This document shows positions 32,873 to 44,300 of a DNA stretch of 64,000 bases, piece by piece. This stretch comes from Lactifluus volemus (Eukaryota; Basidiomycota; Agaricomycetes; Russulales; Russulaceae): the NCBI GenBank assembly GCA_022376515.1, contig WTXI01000057.1, positions 62,001 through 126,000 on the forward strand. The letters run 5' to 3'. Position numbers and translations under genes: made by a program. Below the pieces are notes generated by a model. The model did not search any database and had not been told where the DNA came from. It was given only the letters and a program-made list of their open reading frames with translations. Positions within the stretch are counted from its first letter, which is position 1; every line of letters starts with the position of its first letter.

Positions 32873-35800
32873 ATGCGAAAGGCACAATCCACAAAGACGA
32901 CCTTATTGGAAGGAAGGAGATTCCCTGTGAGCCCCAACGTGGTTCGTCTTTCTCTTAGAGTTTTATACGTCTGGCTGAATATCCTGCATGCAGAGCTTGA
33001 TATCATTTTGAGCAGTGGTGACGGAATTGCTCGGCATCCAACCGAGTCAGCCACGTTCGTAACGATCACCCTGTCAGCAAACAACGAGACGGAGATATTA
33101 GATGCCGCTCTCCGTCGCGCCGAAGGAGCTATCAATGCCATGGAAACATGGAGCAGCGCAGTTGACGTTATCAAGCAGGTGATGGATGCAGTCAGCCAAA
33201 TCGCAGCAGTACGCCCAATATCATCTCCCCTATCCTTCGTTGTGTTTATTTCCGTTCTTCAGCTACAGCCCTATGCAAATCTTGCATGGAGTCTACTCTC
33301 AAAGATCCCCGAGGTGCCTATCCTTGCGTTGTTGGAGGATGCGAAACATTAACATTCACACCTTTCTCGCCTCGCTGCTAGGCTTTGCTACAGCAGGTTC
33401 AACGTGATCAAAATGTCCGAACACTATTCGTGGCGATACGGGATGGGTTCGAATTTGCAAAGGATGCGGATGCTTTGAGGAACATCATCCCGGAGTCCAG
33501 GCAAGCAAAAATACTGGAAGAAATGCTTCAGTGCGTCTTCGAAATCGGAAAATTCATCGAATTGTATGCAAAGCATGTGCAAGTCGGTAAGGTCGTCCTG
33601 GCCTCTTGCCTTGGTGATTGTGAACATGTGGTGTGTAGGAACGCGGACTTGGAAGAATATCCTCGGCCAGATTGACGGTGAAATAGAACAGTACCGTACC
33701 ACGCTCATTCGACTGCGAGATGATTTCCTTGCGCGTGCTACTGTCACCACCGAGGTTGCTGTGCTTGGAATGCAGGACGACGTGAGTGATATTACGCCAG
33801 TCAAGTAGGATTGATTTGACTCATCGGGGTGAATTCATAGCTAAGGGCGATATCAACACAAGGTTTAGAAACTGGTATGCAATCTTGGTGGTCATGAAAT
33901 TGTCAGACCGTCGATCTGACGAGGGCACAGAATTGGGGGTGATAATCAGAGAGTTGCCTTATAAAGGTGGCTGGCGACTCGGCAATAAGAATCGCTGTCT
34001 TCCAGGCACGCGCGAAGACTTCCTGAATCATATCATCAAGTGGGTCGAAAATCCGGAATCGGAACGTGGGCTCGTTCTTCTAGGCCAGGCAGGCACGGGA
34101 AAGTCTTCTATCGCACATGAGGTTGCGCGTCGGTTCGAGAACAAGTATCTCGGCTCTTACTTTGCTTTTCTCCGGAAGGAGCAGTCCAAGGAAGAGGCTT
34201 ACCAGCTGTTCACGACCCTTGCTCGCGATCTTTCCGATCGCTATCCTGCGTTCAAGCTCGCCCTCGGAAACGCCCTCAAGAATAATTCATCTCTCTGTGG
34301 TACCCAAGACTATCTTACACTTTTCGAATCCCTCATTCTTGAACCACTCAAGAACGTGGAACTTCGTGATCCGATTCTCATCGTTATCGACGCATTGGAT
34401 GAGTGTGGAGATGTAATCGGTAGAAATGGATTGCACACCTTCCTTGCTCATCACCTCAACCATCTCCCATCGAAATTCCGGGTATTCGTCACATCAAGGC
34501 CAGAGGATGGGATTGGAGCTGCGTTTTCAAAAGCATTATCTGTCGACACGCTCTACATGGATGACGCGAAATTGGCCGCCAAGACGGAGCAAGATATATG
34601 CGCGTATGTTCAGAGCGAGCTCCCTCCTGAGGTGTTCAAAGACCATGGCATCAAGCTGGCAAAGGCAGCAGAGGGCTTATTTCAGTGGGCAGCCGTCGGG
34701 TGCGGGTTCATCAATAGTCCTCCTGCTAGTTTCGGGTTCAGCAAGAAGAAGTGTGTACAGTGCCTGTTGGGACACTCTCGAGATCGCGATGGACAAGATC
34801 CGTTGGACAAGTTATACGAAGAAGTTCTCGAAGGATACTTCAAGCCGCATGAAGCCCAGAAATTATTTCGGTCGGTGATGGGACATCTTTTTGCTGCGAT
34901 CAAGCCTCTCTCCCTTCGTTCGTTGATTGCTCTGCGACGGCATGCCCCCATTGATGATCCCGAGGATTCAGATCCCGTTCATGAGATGTTGCGTCACCTC
35001 GGCTCGCTGCTGAGTAACGTGACTTCATCCGATGAATCACAGCCCATCATTCCCCTCCATACATCATTCCGTGACTTTCTGACGAACAAGAAGAATGCTG
35101 TGTTTTACGTGGACCTTGGGGAAGCGCACCATGAATTAGCAGATGCCTGCCTTGGCCTAATGCTGGATAATCTCAAGTTCAACATTTGCAAGCTCGAGTC
35201 GTCATATCTTGCCAACAGTGACGTCCCGGACATGGAATCTCGAATATCCGAGCATATTCCACCTGCATTATCATATGCCTGCGTTTTCTGGGACGATCAC
35301 TTAGAACATGTTGCTTTCGAATACGATCTATTCACGAAGCTGCGATCACTGTTCGAGAAGAAGTTCCTGTTTTGGCTAGAAGTTCTTAGCATCAAGAGCA
35401 GCGTGGGCCTTGCTTCACCGGCACTATCATCTCTGAAGACATGGTTGCGGTCCGACCGACGAAACGTAGGTGCAACCTATCATGGAAAGTGACATGTATT
35501 GACTATTGCGTAAAGTCGCCACGGCCTTCCCAAACTGAAGTGGAGAATTTTCTAGCATTGGCGCATGATGCATCCAGATTTATCCGGTATTTCGGGATGG
35601 CGATCGCAAGGAGCGCTCCACACATCTATATCTCCGCTTTGCCCTTCACGCCAACCTCTTCACATATCCTGAAGATTTATAATCGCCTATTTCCTCACGT
35701 GTTGTCCCTAGAACGCGGGCAGTTGTCTCGTTGGCCAGCACTAGAAATGGTGACTCGAGCACATGGCGGGCCACTGCGGTGTGTAGTATTCTCTCCTGAT

Positions 35801-37897
35801 GGGCAGCGGATAGCGTCAGCTGGATACCGCACAATTTGTGTCTGGGATGCCACGACGATGGAGGTTGTTGCGGGCCCATTCACCGGACACACTGACGACG
35901 TCAATTCTATTGCATTCTCGCCAGATGGGGAGCGCATCGCCTCGGCCTCAGATGATTACACGATTCGTGTGTGGGATGCCGCAACAGGAGAGGTTGTAGT
36001 GGACCCATTTACTGGACACACAGGTTGGGTCAGATCTATTGCATTCTCACCGGATGGAGAGCACATCGCCTCAGCCTCAAACGATTCCACGATTCTTGTG
36101 TGGGATGCTGCAACAGGAGAGGTTGTGGCAGGCCCATTTACTGGGCACACACATTGGGTCAATTCTATTGCATTCTCACCGGATGGGGAGCGTATCGCTT
36201 CGGCCTCAGAAGATCACACGATCTGCATGTGGGATGTTGCAACCGGAGAGATCGTATTGGGCCCATTGACTGGACATTCCGATGCGGTCGAATCAGTTGT
36301 ATTCTCCCCAGACGGGCAACGCATCGCCTCAGCCTCGGACGATCACACGATTTGTGTGTGGGATGCGTCAACAGGACATGTCGTAGCGGGCCCATTCACT
36401 GGACACACCGGACAAGTCTACTCTGTTGTATTCTCACCAGATGGGCAGCGCATTGCCTCAGCCTCACAGGACCTCACAATTCGCGTATGGGATGCCACAA
36501 GTGGTGAGATTGTAGCGGGCCCGTTTACCGGACACCCGAATAATGTCAACTCCGTTGCATTCTCGCCAGACGGCGAGCGCATTGCTTCGGCCTCAGACGA
36601 TTGTACCATTCGCATGTGGGATGCTGCTGCAGGAGAGTCCGTGGACCCGCCAGTGTTTACCGGACATACAGATGTTGTCAACTCTGTTGCCTTCTCACCG
36701 GATGGACGGCGCATCACTTCGGCCTCGGGAGATCACAAGATTTGCGTGTGGGATGCCACAACGGGAGAGGTCGTGGCGGGCCCATTTACTGGACACACCA
36801 GTTGGGCTTACTCTGCCGTTTTCTCGCCTGACGGGCAGCGCATCGCCTCGACCTCGGACGATCGCACGGTTCGTGTGTGGGATGCAGCTACAGGAGATCT
36901 CGTAGCGGGCCCATTTACTGGACACACCCATTGGGTCAGATCTGTTGCGTTCTCGCCAGAGGGGCAGCGGATCGTTTCCGCTTCAGAAGATCAGACGATT
37001 CGCGTGTGGGATGCAGCAACAGGGGAGGTTGTGGCAGGCCCATTTACTGGACACACCGAACGCGTCAATTTCGTAGCATTCTCGCCAGAAGGGAAGCGCA
37101 TTGCCTCGGCCTCGTACGATGACACCATTCGCGTGTGGGATGCTGATACGGGAGAGGTCGTGGCAGGCCCGTTTATTGGACACACTAATAAGGTCGAATC
37201 CCTTGCATTCTCGCCCGACGGGCAACGCATTGCCTCGGCCTCAATAGATGACACGATTCGGGTGTGGGATGCCGCCAAAGGAGAGGTTGTAGTGGGCCCG
37301 TTGACTGGACATACCGATTCGGTCGTTGCTGTCGATTTCTCACCAGATGGGCAGCATATTGCTTCGGGTTCATATGATCAAACGATTCGGGTGTGGGATG
37401 CCGCAACGGGGGAGCTTGTAGCTGGCCCGTTCACCGGACACACCGATCCAGTCAATTCTGTTGCATTCTCACCAGACGGGCGGCGCATTGCCTCGGGCTC
37501 AACAGATCTCACAATTCGCGTTTGGGATGTTGCAATAGGAATGCCCGAAGGGGACCTATCTTCTGGAGACCCCGAATCAGCCCTTCTCTCTGCCGCATCT
37601 TCGCCGGGCACGCAGCCCATCGCTTCTACCTCGCGAGATAGCATGATCTGTGTAAAGGGGAGAATAGGAGATATTGACAAGATCTATTTTATAGACAAGC
37701 TCTTTATCGATGCTAATGGTTGGATCCATGGAGAAGAAGGGGAACTTATTTTATGGATTCCTCAGATTCACCGGCCGTATATCAGTAGATCTAACACCGT
37801 CTGGATTGCAGGCAAACATTATACCCAGCTTGATCTTTCAAACTTTGTTCATGGAGCTAATTGGGCCAGAGTATATGTTGATAGTTCATCTGAATAG
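32873..37897 (+). CDS. NLR C: NACHT-WD40 STAND NTPase, 14 WD blades
   Basis: Seven exons in phase: 32873-33208, 33263-33313, 33382-33586, 33639-33781, microexon 33841-33862, 33907-35465, 35516-37897; 1565 aa. The N-terminal 250 residues are helical, starting with a hydrophobic stretch (SLRVLYVWLNILHAEL), and may be a HeLo/MLKL-like cell-death domain (inference). NACHT: Walker A GQAGTGKSS near residue 312, Walker B LIVIDALDE near 409, then the SRPEDG sensor-type segment. Fourteen WD40 blades (about 855-1455; consensus GPFTGHT..V.SVAFSPDG) would make two seven-bladed propellers. The tail has GELILWIPQIHRP. The 54-nt intron 33209-33262 has no stop and is 3n long, so its retention would add 18 residues. 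Fungal proteins of this build sense non-self or self-altered ligands through the WD domain. Confidence 0.9.
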
Positions 37898-38024
37898 ACT
37901 CGGAGCTAGTTGTATTCTATGTACGTATGTTATCCCCTAATACCGTATTTTGAAGGAATTGGCATCAGAGAGTGTAGAGGGTGAGGCAGAGGACTTCATA
38001 TGGAGGTCATTCAGTTAAGAACGT

Positions 38025-39998
38025 ATGCTTACGGATCAACTCGCTCAGACGCTGACAGAGACGAAGAGCGAAGCTGCGCGGCGCGTGCGGAGGTTGGATG
38101 TTCTTTGCGGTACGGGATACACGCGGAGGGGTGAAAGCCGGGTAGGTCAGATGCGTAACCGGGAACGCCAGCGAGAGCGCAGGGACCCGCTTAAGTGGTG
38201 GCTTGCGGGGCCTGAGATTGAGTGGCGTAAGGAGGACGTGCTGGAGCGGTTGGATGCCGATTTGCTGATCGCTATGGGTCGGGTGCTTGGTTTGGATGAG
38301 GAGACGAGAGAGGCGAAGTCCGCGGCTAAGTCATCATTAGCAAATCATCGTTCTCGTGCAACTTTGTATGCTGGGGAGTTGGACATTTCATCCCCAACCC
38401 ACTCTCCGATGGGCACTCCTGGGAGCGCGGGCGAGTTCGAGAAAGCCAAAAGAGAAATAGAAGAGGTGAGCTATTTGCTTGGGATCGCTCCCAAGCTTTC
38501 CGCTCCTACATTTCTCGTCCGTAAGTACATGAGTGTAGCTACTTAAGGAAATATGAGGAATGTCTAAATATGGAGTAATTAAAGTGTATCCCGCTCGGTC
38601 GACATCAGGCAAAATAAGGGCGAATCCGAAGGTAGGCGGGAGGTCCACCCTACAGGGAACGATGTGGCCCTAGCATAATTGACCTCTCCCCCCGCATCAC
38701 GCAGACCTACAAACGTCTCCATTTGCGGCGTAAGCGCGGCAAGGCAACTGCCGGCGTTGCGCAGCTTGACCATGCCCGTCTCAAGCCAGGACGTAAGTCA
38801 AGTATGACGGGCAACAGATCCAACCGGCTCGAACATGAAAAGTGCGCTGACGAGCGAAATTCGAAACGGCAGAAGCCACAAAACCAGCAAACGCCCAGCG
38901 ATACGCAGCCATACAAGATCCAGCGCGAGCTTGAGCAGCTCGGGATAGACGCCGACTATTTGTTAGAGGAATGGCCCTGGGCTTATTCCATCTAGGTGTG
39001 CAGGGCCGCCCGGGCCTCATGCAGTGCGTCCCGTCCCGTCCAATAAGTCTACGCTTCCTAGCGCCAATAAATGATGCTCGGTGTCTTTTGTATACGTTCA
39101 CGCGGATGTAGCCTGTACCCCCGCTTAGACGCGTCGCAACCTGAAGGCATCACAGAGTCCATCGCGACAGGGATGATTCAAGCGCTGCACACCCTCGTTG
39201 TACAATTCACACATGACATTGTGCTTCGCGAACTCGACCTTTCCCTGCGTGGACACACTAAAGTGTGGGGCTTTGGTGAGCATTCCATCCACCCGCCGCA
39301 TGTATACCGTGCATTGAATTGGCGCTTCGTGGAAGCACATTGAGCAACTGCGATCATTTTGGGGCGCTGTTGGAGCAGTTCTCGGAAGGCGAGGTGAGCT
39401 CCGAAGACGACGATGACGACGACGACGACGTACCACCGGCAGTCACTGTGCCCTTGCAGATGATGAAGGCTAAGGCCGTCCCCAGTACGGAGGACGGAAA
39501 TGGCGACAGTGATGGTGATAGCGGAGGCGAGCATCAACAGCAACGACACACCGGAATTGGTAGGGACGAGCAACCGCGCGTGGATGCTGCACTACGCTGG
39601 TCCCACACCCACCGCGCAATGTATACTCCGTTTGTGTACGCCTCCGACATGATCGCCCCGGCCCGCCCGAGACTCTGGCACCCTTGACAAGCTCGCGTAC
39701 CCCAGCAGATGAGGACACCAGATACGAAGACGAGGAAGAGGAAGAGGAGGATTTCATGCCCTCGGAGATGGACGAGGGGGCATTAGAGATGGAGTTGTCC
39801 GCTGAGGCCCGTTTCGAGGTGGAGTACGAGGCTTGCGTGTGGCGCGAGCTACGGGGCAGCCACGACGGCGACGGCATGGGCGTGCGAATGCGGAGACGGA
39901 AAAGGCGGCCTGCGGATGCAGAGGCGGCGGTGGGTGATGACCATCACTCGGTGCGTTTGGCGCGTAAGCGCAAGAATGTTGCGCTTGGGGTTATTTGA
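38025..39998 (+). pseudogene. Broken duplicate of the RRN5-like gene
   Basis: Matches the RRN5-like gene from about codon 150 (LTETKSEAAR) onward but lacks the N-terminus and the SANT region. A foreign stretch of about 250 bp (38409-38660) replaces about 30 bp and brings a stop. Further breaks are a frame change near 38680-38720, a stop at 38993 in the LLEEWPWAYSI stretch, a stop near 39341, and loss of everything after the RKRKNVAL region by a deletion that joins it to the downstream flank. It arose by the tandem duplication that also made NLR D. Confidence 0.88.
38409..38660. other. Foreign insert in the RRN5-like pseudogene
   Basis: The insert has no counterpart in the intact gene. Its plus-strand frame reads EKAKREIEEVSYLLGIAPKL and SAPTFLVRKYMSV before a stop, which looks like an amphipathic-helix peptide of an unknown gene. 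No terminal repeats or target duplication are apparent. Confidence 0.4.
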
Positions 39999-41238
39999 CA
40001 CGAGCCTAGTACTTTGCAATCAGGACACCCTAACACCATCCCCTCCCTCTATCATGAATCACTTTCCTGGCTGAAGACAATTGACAATTGACAACACGCG
40101 TAGACGTGAAGGTCGTCGTTATTATAACATCCAGTCATCCATGTTATCCGCGTCAATCTGGGCCTGAAAGTCGAGGTGGCATCCCCTAGCCCGGTGTCGC
40201 TCGAGTTGCGAGAGCGACTATATGACCTGAGAATGCCACAATGGCAATGGACGAATTGAACGACTAGAACTGATTCTACATTGGACCAGCCCATGATCAG
40301 CAGGGCCACTCCATCGTCACTTTTGAACAAGTGAATAAATAGACACTCAATCACCACCAAAATTTGAATGTGTACTCTAGACAACTGCTGTTACGTGTTC
40401 CATACATTTTTTCTTCGCGCAAGTTAGAGTGAAGGTAAAATTCATGGCCTATGTCTGACATCACCATACCAACTTTATCTATCATCTCATAAAAATTGAA
40501 GGAAGATAAATTGCCTTCAATTATAAGAATTTGTTGGCTTAAGAAAGGTGGTTTTCTAATTAGAGGGATACTGTACGTGGGGAAAGAATCAACAACATCA
40601 ACTATGACAACTATGAGAGCGGCGGAAGAGACAAGCTCTCGCGGCATGTCTTGCCCAGCAATTACTCAAAAGTTGGTACGATTCACATCGCTAGAAGAAC
40701 AAGCTGGACGGTCCAAAGCAGACATGTGTAAGGAGCAACGGGTGCCAGGTGGCACGACGCCACAGTGCGCCCGCTCTTCATTGGCGCTTGTTTCACTCAA
40801 GATTTCATCCTCCCTCGTTCTCACCTGTATTCCTGTCTACGAAACATCCATCGATAGCTACGATTGATCTCTCCCAAGAACACACTCAGATGATCCCGAA
40901 TTTGTACGCTATCGTCTCTCACCCGATGTTCCCCAACGTTAACCATTAAGTATTACTACGTCTCAGACCTCAAACCTCCGCAATACGGTATACCGGTCAC
41001 CTCCATTCCAGTCCAAGATTTCCCACATAACTGTCTTTGAACAGCACTCAGGCCAGCGAATCCAAACGGAGCTCGCTTCAACTCGAGGTCACTGGCACGT
41101 ATCTTGGTGATGTTGCTCTGATAAGGGTTAAATTCTTTTTTCCCTATCAGTCCTCAGGGCGGACAACCTCCCCCTTCTCAAGACCCGGCTTAGAAAAGAA
41201 AGACGATATTATGTTAAAGTGACAGTCGGGGAGAGAAC
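39999..41238. other. Intergenic upstream of NLR D with an AT-rich insert
   Basis: Matches 31735-32715 except for about 300 extra AT-rich bases at roughly 40290-40600 that are absent before NLR C. I see no gene or terminal repeat in the insert. The last 480 bp are the shared NLR promoter side. Confidence 0.5.
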
Positions 41239-41337
41239 ATGGCAGACTCGATCCATGCGGAGCGTGGCGCAACGCGTGGAGTGGAACGAGAACGTCGGCG
41301 CATTGTGGGGAAATCCCATATTTTTACTCCTGTTTAG
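41239..41337 (+). promoter_or_regulatory. Conserved upstream ORF of NLR D (32 codons)
   Basis: MADSIHAERG to HIFTPV, ending 55 nt before the NLR D start. Compared with C it is one codon shorter with the frame kept. Confidence 0.45.
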
Positions 41338-41392
41338 AACTGAATCTCCTGCAGCGCCGTACAACCACTCTCCACTATTAAAGTTTCTCTTT

Positions 41393-44300
41393 ATGCGAAA
41401 GGCACCATCCACAAAGACGACCTTATTGGAAGGAAGGAGATTCCCTGCGAGCCCCAGCGTGGTTCGCCTTTCTCTTAGAATTTTATACGTCTGGCTGAAT
41501 ATCCTGCGTGCAGAGCTTGATATCATTTTGAGCAGTGGTGACGGAATTGCTCGGCATCCAACCGAGTCAGCCACGGTCGTAACGATCACCCTGTCAGCAA
41601 ACAACGAGACGGAGATATTAGATGGTGCTCTCAGCCGCGCGGAAGAAGCTATCAATACCATGGAAACGTGGAGCAGCGCAGTTGACGTTATCAAGCAGGT
41701 GATGGATGCGGTCAGCCAAATCGCAGCAGTACGCCTAATATCATCTCCCCTATCCATCGTGGAGCTTATTTCCGTTCTTCAGCTACAGCCCTATGCAAAT
41801 CTTGCATGGAGTCTACTCTCAAAGATCCCCGAGGTGCCTATCCTTGCGTTGTTGGAGGATGCGAAACATTAACATTCACACTTTCTTTGTCTCGCTGCTA
41901 GGCTTTGCTACAGCAGGTTCAACGTGATCAAAATGTCCGAACACTATTCGTGGCGATACGGGATGGGTTCGAATTTGCAAAGGATGCGGATGCTTTGAGG
42001 AACATCATCCCGGAGTCTAGGCAAGCAAAAATACTTGAAGAAATGCTCCAGTGCGTCTCCGAAATCGGAAAATTTATCGAATTGTATGCAAAGCATGTGC
42101 AAGTTGGTAAGTCGTCCTGGCCTCTCGCCTTGTTGATTGTAAACATGTGATTTGTAGGAACGCGGACTTGGAAGAATATCCTCGGCCAAGTCGACGGGGA
42201 AATAGAACAGTACCGTACCACGCTCATTCGACTGCGAGATGATTTCATTGCGCGTGCTACTGTCACCACCGAGGTTGCTGTGCTTGGAATGCAGGACGAC
42301 GTGAGTAATATTACGCCAGTCAAGTAGGATTGACTTGACTCATTGGAGTGAATTCATAGCTATTGGGTGTGATAATCAGAGAGTTGCCTTATAAAGGGGG
42401 GTGGCGACTCGGCAATAAGAATCGCTGTCTTCCAGGAACCCGCGAAGACTTCTTGGATCATATCATCAAGTGGGTCGAAAATCCAGAATCGGAACGTGGG
42501 CTCGTTCTTCTAGGCCAGGCAGGCACGGGAAAGTCGTCTATCGCACATGAGGTTGCACGTCGATTCGAGAACAAGTATCTCGGCTCTTACTTCGCTTTTC
42601 TCCGGAAGGAGCAGTCCAAGGAAGAGGCTTACCAGCTGTTCACGACCCTTGCTCGCGATCTTTCCGATCGCTATCCTGCGTTCAAGCTCGCCCTCGGAAA
42701 TGCCCTCAAGAATAATTCGTCTCTCTGTGGTACCCAAGACTATCTTACACTCTTCGAATCCCTCATTCTTGAACCACTCAAGAACGTGGAACTTCGTGAT
42801 CCGATTCTCATCGTTATCGACGCATTAGATGAGTGTGGAGATGTAATCGGTAGAAATGGATTGCACACCTTCCTTGCTCATCACCTCTACCATCTCCCAT
42901 CGAAATTCCGGATATTCGTCACATCAAGGCCGGAGGATGGGATTGGAGCTGCATTTTCAAAAGCATTATCTGTCGACACGCTCTACATGGATGACCCGAA
43001 ACTTGCCGCCAAGACGGAGCAAGATATATGCGCGTATGTTCAGAGCGAGCTCCCTCCTGAGGTGTTCAAAGACCATGGCATCAAGCTGGCAAAGGCAGCA
43101 GAGGGCTTATTTCAGTGGGCAGCCGTTGGGTGCGGGTTCATCAATAGTCCTCCTGCTAGTTTCGGGTTCAGCAAGAAGAAGTGTGTACAGTGCCTGTTGG
43201 GACACTCTCGAGATCGCGATGGACAGGATCCGTTGGACAAGTTATACGAAGAAGTTCTCGAAGGATACTTCAAGCCGCATGAAGCCCAGATGCTATTTCG
43301 ATCGGTGATGGGACATCTTTTTGCTGCGATCAAGCCTCTCTCCCTTCGTTCGTTGATTGCTCTGCGACGGCATGCCCCCATTGATGATCCCGAGGATTCA
43401 GATCCCGTTCATGAGATGTTGCGTCACCTCGGCTCGCTGCTGAGTAACGTGACTTCATCCGACGAATCACAGCCCATCATTCCCCTCCATACTTCATTCC
43501 GTGACTTCCTGACGAACAAGAAGAATGCGGTGTTTTACGTGGACCTTGGGGAAGCGCACCATGAATTAGCAGATGCCTGCCTTGGCCTAATGCTGGATAA
43601 TCTCAAGTTCAACATATGCAAGCTCGAGTCGTCATATCTTGCCAACAGTGACGTCCCAGACATGGAATCTCGAATTTCCGAGCATATTCCACCTGCATTA
43701 TCATATGCCTGCGTTTTCTGGGACGATCACTTAGAACATGTTGCTTTCGAATACGATCTATTCACGAAGCTGCGATCACTGTTCGAGAAGAAGTTCCTGT
43801 TTTGGCTAGAAGTTCTTAGCATCAAGAGCAGTGTGGGCCTTGCTTCACCGGCACTATCATCTCTGAAGACATGGTTGCGGTCCGACCGGGGAAACGTAGG
43901 TGCAACCTATCATGGAAAGTGACATGTATTGACTATTGCATAAAGTCACCACGGCCTTCCCAAGCTGAAGTGGAGAATTTTCTAGCACTAGCGCATGATG
44001 CATCCAGATTTATCTGGTATTTCGGGATGGCGATCGCAAGGAGCGCTCCACACATCTATGTCTCCGCTTTGCCCTTCACACCAACCTCTTCACATATCCT
44101 GAAGATTTATAATCGCCTATTTCTTCACACGTTGTCCCTAGAACGCGGGCAGTTGTCTCGTTGGCCAGCACTAGAAATGGCGACTCGAGCACATGACGGG
44201 CCAGTGCAGTGTGTAGTATTCTCGCCTGATGGACAGCGGATAGCCTCGGCTGGATACCACACGATTTGTGTCTGGGATGCCACGACGATGGAGGTTGTTG

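Noticed and set aside
35441..35515. WD40 part of NLR C as a separate gene starting at MVAVRPTKRRC
   Set aside because: A 50-nt GT-AG intron (35466-35515) joins NACHT to WD40 in frame, with the same arrangement in A, B and D.
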